This document shows positions 1 to 5,558 of a stretch of 41,379 bases of DNA, piece by piece. Under the pieces are notes generated by a model that saw only the letters and a program-made list of their open reading frames with translations, was not told the origin of the DNA and ran no database searches. The position numbers and the translations under genes are program-made. Positions within the stretch are counted from its first letter, which is position 1. Each line of letters starts with the position of its first letter. The stretch lies in IMG/VR virus record IMGVR_UViG_3300031857_000444, positions 1-41,379 of that record; one strand, written 5' to 3'. This stretch comes from a virus.

Positions 1-117
1 ATTTCCACAAGTAGTATATTTGTTTTAGGATTATTCTTCGGCGCACTATTGGGCCGACTTGTAACCTTTAGTATTCTAGCCGCTGGCTGTGTGGTAATGT
101 TAATACTTAGGTACTAA
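1..117 (+). CDS. C-terminal end of a small membrane protein (partial)
   Basis: The first 38 codons of the window are open in frame 1 and end at TAA (115-117). The residues are strongly hydrophobic (for example IFVLGLFFGALLG and LVTFSILAAGCVVMLIL), enough for one or two membrane-spanning helices, and the chain ends LRY. The start lies outside the window. No family could be recognised; it is called only as the tail of a small inner-membrane protein. A promoter follows it, so the next gene need not depend on its transcript. Confidence 0.5.
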   Translation: MSTSSIFVLGLFFGALLGRLVTFSILAAGCVVMLILRY

Positions 118-149
118 TGTTGTATTTTTGCAACGACACCAAAAAATGC

Positions 150-177
150 TTGACAATTTTTACCATCCTGTTATACT
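150..177 (+). promoter_or_regulatory. sigma70-type promoter with extended -10
   Basis: TTGACA at 150-155 and TATACT at 172-177 are separated by 16 bases, and TG precedes the -10 by one base (TGTTATACT), an extended -10. Transcription would begin near 184 and feed the GP88-like gene at 209. The match to the host-type consensus suggests use by unmodified host RNA polymerase, as for T4 early promoters. Confidence 0.75.
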
Positions 178-208
178 ATATTCATAGATTGATAGAAAGA
201 GGTTGAAA

Positions 209-961
209 ATGAAGTTGCTCTCCACTGGTAATCCTAAAGTACTCAAAGGCATGTCACAAGGATATAACACTTATATCTTACATTTGGCACCTGCTAATTT
301 GTCGGGTTATGAAACATGTGCCAAGCGCACCCTTGGTTGCACCGATGCTTGTCTCAACCTCGCTGGTCGTGGTGGCATGTTCAAGCGTGGCGAGAATACC
401 AACGTTATTCAACAAGCCCGTATCCGCAAAACAAAATCCTTTTTTGAGAACCGTGTAGAATTTATGGCTACACTGGTTAAAGATATTGAGTTGGCTATCA
501 AGCAAAGCAAAAAAATGGACTTGGTGCCTGTCTTTCGCTTGAACGGCACGTCCGATTTGGCTTGGGAAAAATACGAAGTTGTTCGCAACGGTCAATTGTT
601 CCGCAACATCTTCACCGCTTTTCCAGAAGTCCAATTCTACGATTACACCAAAATTCTTGGTCGTAAAATTAAAGAGTATTCAAATTATCATTTGACATTT
701 TCAGCCGCAGACGGTAACGATTCCGATGTGTTGAAGGCTATGAATGAAGGTTTGAATGTTGCGGTAGTCTTCGGTATCAAAAAAACATTGCCGATGCCTG
801 TTGATTACCTCAGCCGCCCAGTCTTTAACGGCGATGAATCCGACTTGCGTTTCCTTGACCCCAAGGGTGTGATTGTCGGTCTCTATGCTAAAGGCAAAGC
901 AAAAAAGGATACTACCGGTTTCGTTAAGTATCCTACCATCATGTTGCAAAAAGCCGCATGA
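209..961 (+). CDS. GP88-like phage protein
   Basis: A 250-residue protein. ATG at 209 is chosen over the in-frame TTG at 203 because AGAGG at 198-202 is correctly spaced from it. The N-terminal third carries a conserved block, NLSGYETCAKRTLGCTDAC, followed by a Gly/Arg stretch (LAGRGGMFKRGE). I recognise this as typical of the phage 'gene product 88' family, whose function is unknown. The Cys residues in CAKRTLGCTDAC could bind metal or form a disulphide; this is inference. The middle contains a basic segment around RIRKTKSFFENRVEF. The gene has its own promoter at 150-177, and a second promoter lies right after its stop, so it looks like a stand-alone early transcription unit. The family assignment is from memory of the motif. 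Confidence 0.7.
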   Translation: MKLLSTGNPKVLKGMSQGYNTYILHLAPANLSGYETCAKRTLGCTDACLNLAGRGGMFKRGENTNVIQQARIRKTKSFFENRVEFMATLVKDIELAIKQSKKMDLVPVFRLNGTSDLAWEKYEVVRNGQLFRNIFTAFPEVQFYDYTKILGRKIKEYSNYHLTFSAADGNDSDVLKAMNEGLNVAVVFGIKKTLPMPVDYLSRPVFNGDESDLRFLDPKGVIVGLYAKGKAKKDTTGFVKYPTIMLQKAA

Positions 962-976
962 TTACCAGCCATATGG

Positions 977-1005
977 TTGACATGTGGCAATTTTTATCGT
1001 ATAAT
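977..1005 (+). promoter_or_regulatory. consensus sigma70 promoter
   Basis: TTGACA at 977-982, a spacer of exactly 17 bases, and TATAAT at 1000-1005 form a perfect consensus sigma70 promoter. It lies between the GP88-like gene and the 128-residue gene at 1037. Transcription would start near 1012, leaving a leader of about 25 bases with GGAG at 1025-1028 as ribosome binding site. Confidence 0.88.
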
Positions 1006-1036
1006 GTAGTTTCTTAAATTAAATTGGAGTTTTATT

Positions 1037-1423
1037 ATGGCAAAAGCAAAAATCGTTAAACCAGCTAAAGCAGTTCGTTTGAAAGCATGGGAGCCAATCT
1101 TCCAGTTGCTTATGACTGGCGAAGTGGTTAAAAAAGAAGTGTTTGAAAATTTGTTGGGTGAGCATTTGAAATACAAATTGTCGGCCCACATTCTGGAGAT
1201 TAGACTCCGCAGTGGTGCAACCATTCGTGTTGTTAAAGATGGACGTAAAGTTGAATCGTATCAACTTATGAATCCAACATCCGACGGTGTTGTTAAGTAT
1301 TGGCGTGACCGCGGTATCGTTCTTGATTCCGTGAAAACCCTAAAAGATTTGCAAGCTACGCCTGCAAAAGAAGCCGAAGTTCTTACTGTGACTGAGGTTA
1401 CCGAGCCAAACGTTACGGCTTGA
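1037..1423 (+). CDS. small basic phage protein of unknown function
   Basis: A 128-residue protein. ATG at 1037 follows TTGGAG with good spacing. It starts with a Lys/Ala-rich segment (MAKAKIVKPAKAVRLKAW). It continues with an apparently helical region (FQLLMTGEVVKKEVFENLLGEHLKYKLSAHILEIRLRSGATIRVVKDGRKVESYQL) whose helix-then-strand pattern suggests a small winged-helix-like nucleic-acid-binding fold. That fold is an inference from the pattern of basic and hydrophobic residues, not a recognised family. The C-terminus is Glu/Thr/Val-rich and probably disordered. The gene sits alone between a perfect sigma70 promoter and a strong terminator, so it should be a highly expressed early monocistron. 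Confidence 0.65.
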   Translation: MAKAKIVKPAKAVRLKAWEPIFQLLMTGEVVKKEVFENLLGEHLKYKLSAHILEIRLRSGATIRVVKDGRKVESYQLMNPTSDGVVKYWRDRGIVLDSVKTLKDLQATPAKEAEVLTVTEVTEPNVTA

Positions 1424-1445
1424 GTTAAAAACTATTAAAGTTTAG

Positions 1446-1471
1446 CCTGGGTGCAATGCCCAGGTTTTTTT
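1446..1471 (+). terminator. Rho-independent terminator
   Basis: CCTGGG at 1446-1451 pairs with CCCAGG at 1459-1464 around a 7-base loop and is followed at once by a run of seven T (1465-1471). It closes the transcription unit that starts at the 977-1005 promoter. Confidence 0.88.
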
Positions 1472-1486
1472 CTATGGAGAATCGGA

Positions 1487-1636
1487 ATGTGGAAATTATG
1501 GGCTAAAGCATTAGGTGAAAAAGCTGGAGAAGATGATAAAGAGGCCGATAAAGTTGCTTGCATTCGGACGTTGATTGTGTTATCATACATCATCACTAAT
1601 ATTTTTATTGTTGCTGGCGTAATTCGCCATTGGTAA
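1487..1636 (+). CDS. small membrane protein
   Basis: A 49-residue protein starting at ATG 1487, preceded by TGGAG at 1475-1479. An in-frame upstream ATG at 1451 lies inside the terminator hairpin and is rejected. The sequence begins MWKLWAKALGEKAGEDDKEAD and continues with one hydrophobic helix (roughly residues 27-45: LIVLSYIITNIFIVAGVI), ending RHW. This is an N-terminal charged amphipathic segment plus a single membrane span. Short proteins with this MWKxWAKALGEKA start occur, as far as I recall, in many aquatic T4-like phages without known function. Holin, antiholin or host membrane effector are possibilities only. Confidence 0.65.
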   Translation: MWKLWAKALGEKAGEDDKEADKVACIRTLIVLSYIITNIFIVAGVIRHW

Positions 1637-1640
1637 ATAT

Positions 1641-1889
1641 ATGACTACTTTTTTAACTACGAACACATACACCACTGTACCTATTATTCAGACTAATAAT
1701 ACAGCTGGTCCTACAATCACTTTGCCTGAGCCTATCAGTTATGAATTTCAGGTTGCTGAATGGATTGATGATAATGAAAAAATAATTAAAGTTGCTTTGC
1801 AAGTGAAGAAAAATGTCCATGACCAATATGGAAATATTAAAATTCATGGCTACTGGCAAGAAGTCCCACGAATAAAACTTAAACTATGA
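1641..1889 (+). CDS. hypothetical phage protein
   Basis: An 82-residue protein with ATG at 1641, five bases after the stop of the preceding membrane protein gene. There is no convincing Shine-Dalgarno sequence, so it is probably translated by coupling. The first 35 residues are Thr/Pro-rich and likely unstructured; the rest alternates hydrophobic and charged residues as in a small beta-sheet domain (YEFQVAEWIDDNEKIIKVALQVKK). I do not recognise a family. Its stop overlaps the start of the next gene (ATGA at 1886-1889). Confidence 0.55.
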   Translation: MTTFLTTNTYTTVPIIQTNNTAGPTITLPEPISYEFQVAEWIDDNEKIIKVALQVKKNVHDQYGNIKIHGYWQEVPRIKLKL

Positions 1890-2434
1890 ATATCTTTTAC
1901 CTTGACCATGATGTGAGTAAGTGTGCTGAAATGCACAATGATAAACACACCGTTAAAATGATACTTGAATATGCTCAATTACTTTCTACTGCTCATCGTT
2001 TTCTTGATGGTACTCTCATTGATGGCTACAGTAAAACTGGTCGCAAACAAAAAAGATATGTACTTTCTAGTGACCTTGATTCTATTTTCTATGCTTCTAC
2101 ACATATCAATCATCCTTCAGCAATTTGGGTGAGACAATCACCTGAGAATTATCTTTGGTTGGCTAATATGTTGCTCGCATTATGTGAAGAATATACTTAT
2201 CGTTACGGTAAAACGCATAAGGTAGAACGTGATGGTCTTTGCTTTGTGTTGTTGAAAACTGTTCCCGCAAATATCGGCAACAAAGGTTGGTCTGAGCCAA
2301 CTCCTGCTATGCCTGATGAAGTGAAGATTCCCGGTGATTCTATTGCATCATATCGGAATTACTACATAAACAATAAAGTCCATCTAGCAAATTGGAAAAA
2401 ACGCAGTATCCCTCAGTGGTACTCTACTATATAA
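1886..2434 (+). CDS. conserved phage protein of unknown function
   Basis: A 182-residue protein whose ATG overlaps the stop of the preceding gene (ATGA), indicating coupled translation. The start, MNIFYLDHDVSKCAEMHNDKHTV, continues with KMILEYAQLLSTAHR. This is a pattern I recognise from many phages: an N-terminal FxLDxD segment, then a His/Lys/Asp-rich helix. The middle (HINHPSAIWVRQSPENYLWLANMLLALCEEYTYRYGKTH) is also typical of that family. The clustered His, Asp and Cys residues could form a metal site. The function is not known to me; I do not assign the DNA glycosylase label sometimes attached to such proteins because I cannot see the catalytic residues. Confidence 0.7.
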   Translation: MNIFYLDHDVSKCAEMHNDKHTVKMILEYAQLLSTAHRFLDGTLIDGYSKTGRKQKRYVLSSDLDSIFYASTHINHPSAIWVRQSPENYLWLANMLLALCEEYTYRYGKTHKVERDGLCFVLLKTVPANIGNKGWSEPTPAMPDEVKIPGDSIASYRNYYINNKVHLANWKKRSIPQWYSTI

Positions 2435-2443
2435 GAGTGTAAC

Positions 2444-2743
2444 ATGCCTACATATAACTTCTTGAATATTGATACGGGTGAAGAATTTGAATCGTTTATG
2501 AAAATTTCTGAACGAGAAGAATATCTGAAATCTAATCCAAACATACAATCGGTGATGACTGCACCAGCGATTGTCACGGGCGTGTCTACATCAAAGCAGA
2601 ACCGGGTGCCTGATGGCTTCAAAGAGGTTCTATCAAAAATCTCCGAAGCACATCCTGCTAGTGATTTGGCTGACAAGCACACCAAAAAATCCATTAAACA
2701 AGCCAGAACCGAACAAATTGTGAAAAAGCATATGGGAGGATGA
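2444..2743 (+). CDS. conserved T4-like phage protein, FmdB-like N-terminus without cysteines
   Basis: A 99-residue protein. ATG at 2444 follows AAGAGTG. The first 12 residues, MPTYNFLNIDTG, resemble the start of FmdB-type zinc-ribbon proteins, but there are no cysteines, so a metal-binding ribbon is not supported. The remainder (EREEYLKSNPNIQSVMTAPAIV) and the tail (DLADKHTKKSIKQARTEQIVKKH) look like the small conserved proteins found in aquatic T4-like phages. The C-terminus is basic and helical. Its stop (TGA 2741-2743) overlaps an out-of-frame ATG, and GGGAGG lies just before it; the PhoH-like gene follows after 25 bases. Confidence 0.65.
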   Translation: MPTYNFLNIDTGEEFESFMKISEREEYLKSNPNIQSVMTAPAIVTGVSTSKQNRVPDGFKEVLSKISEAHPASDLADKHTKKSIKQARTEQIVKKHMGG

Positions 2744-2768
2744 TGGCATTAAAACTTAGAGGGTCTTC

Positions 2769-3521
2769 ATGGCAAGAAAAGCAAATACAAAGATTAGACT
2801 TGTTGATGAATCTGATGTGCAAGCGAAACCAACGAATGCATTAAAAATCAGAATAGATGATTTAAAAACTTTTGACCCACTAACAAACAATCAAAAATTA
2901 TTTTTTGATGCATATAAGAGAGGCGATTATTTTGTAGCACTTCACGGCGTAGCAGGAACAGGTAAAACATTTTGTGCATTGTACAAAGCACTAGAAGAAG
3001 TTTTAGATAAGAGTAATCCATTTCATAAAATCATTATTGTCCGTTCAGCGGTACAATCAAGAGAAATGGGTCACTTGCCTGGCGATGTTGCGGAGAAGAT
3101 GGAAATATATCAGCAACCATACCAACAAATTTGCCATACATTGTTCGGTCGCAAAGATGCGTACCAGAGACTTGATGAACAAGGATATGTTGAGTTCATT
3201 TCAACATCATTCATTCGTGGTATGTCATTTGATGATGCGATTATTATTGTTGATGAAATGCAAAATTTGACCTTTGAAGAAATTGATACTGTTATGACCC
3301 GGGTTGGTTATCGCTCAAAAATTATTTGGTGTGGTGACTATCGCCAAACAGACTTGAACAAAAAGAAAAATGATATGACTGGTATTTTGAAATTCTTTGA
3401 TATCGCAATGCACATGAATGCGTTTACGAGAATTGAGTTTACCGCAGATGACATTGTTCGGTCATCACTTGTGAAAGATTACATCCTTGCTAAAATGCAA
3501 CATGAGGATGCAGCCAATTAA
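2769..3521 (+). CDS. phoH: PhoH-like P-loop ATPase
   Basis: A 250-residue protein. Residues 60-67 form a Walker A motif (GVAGTGKT) and residues 158-166 a Walker B motif (IIIVDEMQN). The segment VRSAVQSREMGHLPGD at about 91-106 and WCGDYRQTDL at about 187-196 are typical of the PhoH family, an ATPase with a helicase-like core often linked to RNA or phosphate metabolism. PhoH-like genes are common in aquatic T4-like phages, where their role is not settled. ATG 2769 is preceded by AGAGGG. The nuclease gene follows after three bases, so the two are likely co-translated. Confidence 0.92.
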   Translation: MARKANTKIRLVDESDVQAKPTNALKIRIDDLKTFDPLTNNQKLFFDAYKRGDYFVALHGVAGTGKTFCALYKALEEVLDKSNPFHKIIIVRSAVQSREMGHLPGDVAEKMEIYQQPYQQICHTLFGRKDAYQRLDEQGYVEFISTSFIRGMSFDDAIIIVDEMQNLTFEEIDTVMTRVGYRSKIIWCGDYRQTDLNKKKNDMTGILKFFDIAMHMNAFTRIEFTADDIVRSSLVKDYILAKMQHEDAAN

Positions 3522-3524
3522 ATT

Positions 3525-4184
3525 ATGTTTATCTATTGCCCACCCAAGAAACTTGAAGACTTAAAATCAGAAACACTAGAGAACGGAAGATTTTATGTAA
3601 CACCAGATGGTAAAAGATTGCCATCGGTAACAACCGTATTGGGCGCAATGGGTAAGAAAGCCATCTATGAATGGCGACAGCGTGTTGGTGCAGAGGAAGC
3701 AAATCGCATTTCACGGATTGCTTCTGGTCGTGGTACCCGTATGCATACGCTATGTGAGAAGTATTTGAACAATCAAGACATAGGTAAACCAATGCCTGAT
3801 GCTTTGGAGTTGTTTAGGAAAGTAAAGCCGTACCTAAATAAAATCAACAACATTCATTATCAAGAATGTGCATTGTGGTCAACCAAACTTGGCATGGCTG
3901 GACGTGTAGATTGTATCGCAGAATACGATGGCGTTCTATCCGTCATTGATTTTAAGACATCCAGCAGAGTGAAAACTGCGGAAGATATTCCTGCTTATTT
4001 CGCTCAATGTACCGCTTATGCATTGATGTATGAAGAATTGATTGGTGTGAGAATTGACCAAATAGTTGTTATCATGGCTGTTCAAGAAGATAGTCCAATC
4101 ATCTTTGTGGAACCAATGAGAAAACATATAAATACACTATTAGAATACATTAGTTTTTACCGAAAAAAAACAATTATTACCTGA
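3525..4184 (+). CDS. PD-(D/E)XK exonuclease (RecB/Cas4-like)
   Basis: A 219-residue protein with the motifs of the RecB-like nuclease superfamily. These are RGTRMH at 69-74 followed by CEKY, GMAGRVD at 123-129 (first metal-binding Asp), VIDFKT at 140-145 (Asp and Lys of the core) and QCTAY at 161-165 (the QxxxY helix). Such stand-alone nucleases in T4-like phages probably act in recombination or host-DNA degradation; the exact substrate cannot be read from the sequence. I see no CxnC iron-sulphur cluster of the Cas4 type. The start lies three bases after the PhoH stop with no Shine-Dalgarno of its own. The -35 of the next promoter (4181) overlaps its last codons. Confidence 0.88.
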   Translation: MFIYCPPKKLEDLKSETLENGRFYVTPDGKRLPSVTTVLGAMGKKAIYEWRQRVGAEEANRISRIASGRGTRMHTLCEKYLNNQDIGKPMPDALELFRKVKPYLNKINNIHYQECALWSTKLGMAGRVDCIAEYDGVLSVIDFKTSSRVKTAEDIPAYFAQCTAYALMYEELIGVRIDQIVVIMAVQEDSPIIFVEPMRKHINTLLEYISFYRKKTIIT

Positions 4185-4209
4185 CAACCTAGTTTTGTTG
4201 TGTTATAAT
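4181..4209 (+). promoter_or_regulatory. sigma70 promoter of the tmRNA gene
   Basis: CTGACA at 4181-4186, a 17-base spacer and a perfect TATAAT at 4204-4209 preceded by TG at -1 spacing (TGTTATAAT, extended -10). The predicted start, near 4216, lies immediately upstream of the tmRNA acceptor piece. The same transcript would run through the nested ORF, the tmRNA coding piece and probably the outer-membrane protein gene. Confidence 0.8.
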
Positions 4210-4215
4210 TAGTGT

Positions 4216-4280
4216 TATTGCTGTATGAAGCAAAGAGAAAAGTGTCCTGGACGGGGGTGCGAATCCCCCCACCTCCACCA
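4216..4280 (+). ncRNA. ssrA: permuted tmRNA, acceptor piece (3' half with CCA)
   Basis: This is the 3' half of tmRNA placed upstream of the 5' half. T stem GGGGG 4253-4257 / CCCCC 4265-4269 closes a 7-base loop TGCGAAT. The acceptor strand CACCTCC 4270-4276 is followed by A and an encoded CCA (4277-4280). The acceptor strand pairs with GGGGGTG at 4452-4458 over 7 of 7 positions, with one wobble that falls exactly at the G3-U70 position used for alanine charging. TGTCCT 4243-4248 can pair with AGGGCA 4472-4477 to start helix P2, and GCTGT 4220-4224 with ACAGC 4494-4498. The 5' end is uncertain (predicted transcription start about 4216; processing site unknown). The loop lacks the usual TTC, which is odd. 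An ordinary tRNA is excluded, since no anticodon or D arm lies upstream. Confidence 0.88.
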
Positions 4281-4291
4281 TAAGGATTTAA

Positions 4292-4450
4292 GTGGATAAT
4301 AAACTTAAAGAATTGCAGGAAAACTTAGCTAAAGATTTAGTTAAGTGTGAAGCCCGTGAGGGAATAACATTGACTGAAGAAAATTTAGAAAAGATTTCCG
4401 ATGCTTATTCAAAGGTTTATGATATCATTACTGAGATAAAATCTTTATGA
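4292..4450 (+). CDS. 52-residue protein nested in the tmRNA intervening segment
   Basis: A GTG-started ORF of 52 codons. AAGGA at 4282-4286 is five bases before GTG 4292, a good ribosome binding site. It begins 11 bases after the encoded CCA of the acceptor piece and its TGA ends one base before the first G of the coding piece, so it fills the intervening segment almost exactly. The product (MDNKLKELQENLAKDLVKCE, then a second segment LTEENLEKISDAYSKVYDIITEIKSL) is acidic and should form two helices, possibly a coiled coil. There is one Cys and no membrane segment. No family is recognised. Excision of the tmRNA pieces would separate this message from both sides, so its translation may depend on precursor processing. 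Confidence 0.6.
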   Translation: MDNKLKELQENLAKDLVKCEAREGITLTEENLEKISDAYSKVYDIITEIKSL

Positions 4451-4451
4451 T

Positions 4452-4617
4452 GGGGGTGACCTAGATTCGACAGGGCAAAGAGTAACAGAGTGGACAGCAC
4501 GACAGCGATAGTCGTAAAAACTAAAAAAAAGTAAACGCAAACGACTCACAGTTCGCATTGGCAGCCTAAACGCTGACTAGGGTTTCGGTAGGTTTCCTCG
4601 TAACAGAATAACCTACC
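4452..4617 (+). ncRNA. ssrA: permuted tmRNA, coding piece (5' half with tag ORF)
   Basis: The piece begins GGGGGTGACC and carries the tmRNA signature GATTCGAC (4464-4471) in the D-loop region. ACGAC 4499-4503 pairs with GTCGT 4511-4515, a candidate first stem of pseudoknot PK1, and an A-rich stretch precedes the resume codon GCA at 4537. The tag reads ANDSQFALAA then TAA (4537-4569). Downstream, GGTAGGTT 4587-4594 and AACCTACC 4610-4617 form an 8-pair stem, either a further helix of the RNA or a 3'-end stabilising hairpin. The order acceptor piece, spacer, coding piece is that of circularly permuted tmRNA genes, whose product is two RNAs held together by base pairing. It should rescue stalled ribosomes together with host SmpB. 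The exact 3' end is uncertain. Confidence 0.9.
4537..4569 (+). other. tmRNA proteolysis-tag reading frame
   Basis: GCA AAC GAC TCA CAG TTC GCA TTG GCA GCC TAA encodes ANDSQFALAA. With the alanine brought by the charged RNA the added peptide would be AANDSQFALAA, the same length as the E. coli tag (AANDENYALAA). It keeps the AND start (SspB/ClpA contact region) and the ALAA end recognised by ClpXP. Beta- and gamma-proteobacterial tags have this ANDxxxALAA form, whereas alpha-proteobacterial two-piece tmRNAs encode longer tags ending VAA. Confidence 0.92.
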
Positions 4618-4641
4618 ATCATTTTATTAAGGAGTTTTATT

Positions 4642-5178
4642 TTGAAGAAAATCGCAATCGCAAGTTTAATTGCAATCGCTGGTGCTGTACAAGCAGGTGG
4701 TTTCGTTTCGTATGGTGTTGACCAAGTTACCGACCGTGTAAGCAACCAACAAAGCATCGCACAATATGTTCGTGCTGGTACCTCATTAGGTGGTTTCAAT
4801 CTTGGATTACAAAATCGTAATGCACGTACCAATGACAACCAATCCATGTTCAATAGTTTGGAACTTACTGCAGGTAAGACAGTTTTCGGTATCAACCCAT
4901 TCGTTGGCGTTGGTTTTGATAATGGTGGTGCTGGTGCAAAGCCATATGAATATGGTCTAGTCGGCGCAAACGCTGGAGTTAAAGTTGGTCCTGGTTATGC
5001 CATGGCTGGTGCTAAGACCCGTGTAAATTGGGACAGCGCAAATCCAAAACAATCTGTAGTATTTGTTAGCTACGACATGCCAGTTATCAGCAAAGTATCT
5101 GTTGGTGTTGGTGTTAGCCAAAGCTATCAAGATATTCAAGACCGAGCAGTCGGACTTACAGTCTCTGTAGGATTCTAA
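4642..5178 (+). CDS. secreted outer-membrane beta-barrel protein
   Basis: A 178-residue protein with a clear signal peptide: MKKIAIASLIAIAGAVQA, with a likely cut after AQA-type Ala 18, leaving about 160 residues. The mature part alternates Gly/aromatic and polar residues in strand-like runs, as in small eight-stranded barrels. It ends in VSVGF, with a terminal Phe as needed for insertion by the host BAM machinery. The start is TTG 4642, with AAGGAG at 4629-4634. Small barrels encoded by phages (for example Lom of lambda) are known, and roles such as superinfection exclusion or surface change are possible; none is shown here. The gene directly follows the tmRNA coding piece and probably shares its transcript. 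Confidence 0.8.
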   Translation: MKKIAIASLIAIAGAVQAGGFVSYGVDQVTDRVSNQQSIAQYVRAGTSLGGFNLGLQNRNARTNDNQSMFNSLELTAGKTVFGINPFVGVGFDNGGAGAKPYEYGLVGANAGVKVGPGYAMAGAKTRVNWDSANPKQSVVFVSYDMPVISKVSVGVGVSQSYQDIQDRAVGLTVSVGF

Positions 5179-5188
5179 TATCGGAGTT

Positions 5189-5213
5189 TGTTAGTTCTCA
5201 ATAAAAACTAACA
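5189..5213 (+). terminator. hairpin after the outer-membrane protein gene
   Basis: TGTTAGTT 5189-5196 and AACTAACA 5206-5213 form an 8-pair stem with a 9-base loop, 10 bases after the stop codon. No T run follows, so it may be an attenuator or mRNA 3'-end stabiliser rather than a true terminator. Confidence 0.4.
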
Positions 5214-5237
5214 CACACTAACACACAGGAGAAAACA

Positions 5238-5513
5238 ATGTCAAACATGACACCTTTTGAGATACGCCTTGACCTATTAAAAATGGCACAAGGAATGCTA
5301 TCAGATGATTATTATGGTAAGCGTGAGCAAATCAGCAATGATTGGTCCATGCAATGTGAATCCGCAAAAATCAAAGGCGAAACACCGCCAGCACACCCAG
5401 GCTTCCCGCCTTATCCCTCAGAGACAGAAATTATAGCCAAAGCACAAGTGCTTAATGGTTTCGTTTCTAATGTTTCTATGGAAACTCCAAAAGTTACCAA
5501 GAAATCCAGTTGA
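5238..5513 (+). CDS. conserved T4-like phage protein of unknown function
   Basis: A 91-residue protein with ATG 5238 after CAGGAG. The start (MSNMTPFEIRLDLLKMAQGML) is a helix. The middle has a Pro-rich linker (TPPAHPGFPPYPSETEII), and the C-terminal helix runs AKAQVLNGFVSN. I recognise this arrangement from short conserved proteins of aquatic T4-like phages (helix, Pro-rich linker, 'EIIxKAxxLNxFVS'), where no function is established. It is closed by a hairpin with four T at 5518-5539. Confidence 0.65.
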   Translation: MSNMTPFEIRLDLLKMAQGMLSDDYYGKREQISNDWSMQCESAKIKGETPPAHPGFPPYPSETEIIAKAQVLNGFVSNVSMETPKVTKKSS

Positions 5514-5517
5514 GGGT

Positions 5518-5539
5518 ATGCCAGACACACTGGCATTTT
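5518..5539 (+). terminator. probable Rho-independent terminator
   Basis: ATGCCAG 5518-5524 and CTGGCAT 5530-5536 form a perfect 7-pair stem with a 5-base loop, followed by TTTT. It lies five bases after the stop of the preceding gene. The T run is short, so termination may be partial and allow read-through to the hydrolase gene. Confidence 0.6.
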
Positions 5540-5558
5540 ACACACAGAAAGGAAACAG

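Noticed and set aside
203-208. TTG start for the GP88-like protein
   Set aside because: ATG at 209 has better spacing from AGAGG and a normal start codon.
2743-2844. 33-codon frame starting in a good GGGAGG context before phoH
   Set aside because: It overlaps the phoH start in another frame and has no recognisable content; the upstream GGGAGG is more likely to help coupling. A regulatory leader peptide cannot be excluded.
4211-4280. Possible ordinary tRNA ending in CCA
   Set aside because: Only a T arm and one acceptor strand are present; the partner strand is 172 bases downstream in the tmRNA coding piece.
5189-5213. Hairpin as a strong terminator
   Set aside because: No T run follows the stem, so it is listed only as a weak candidate for attenuation.
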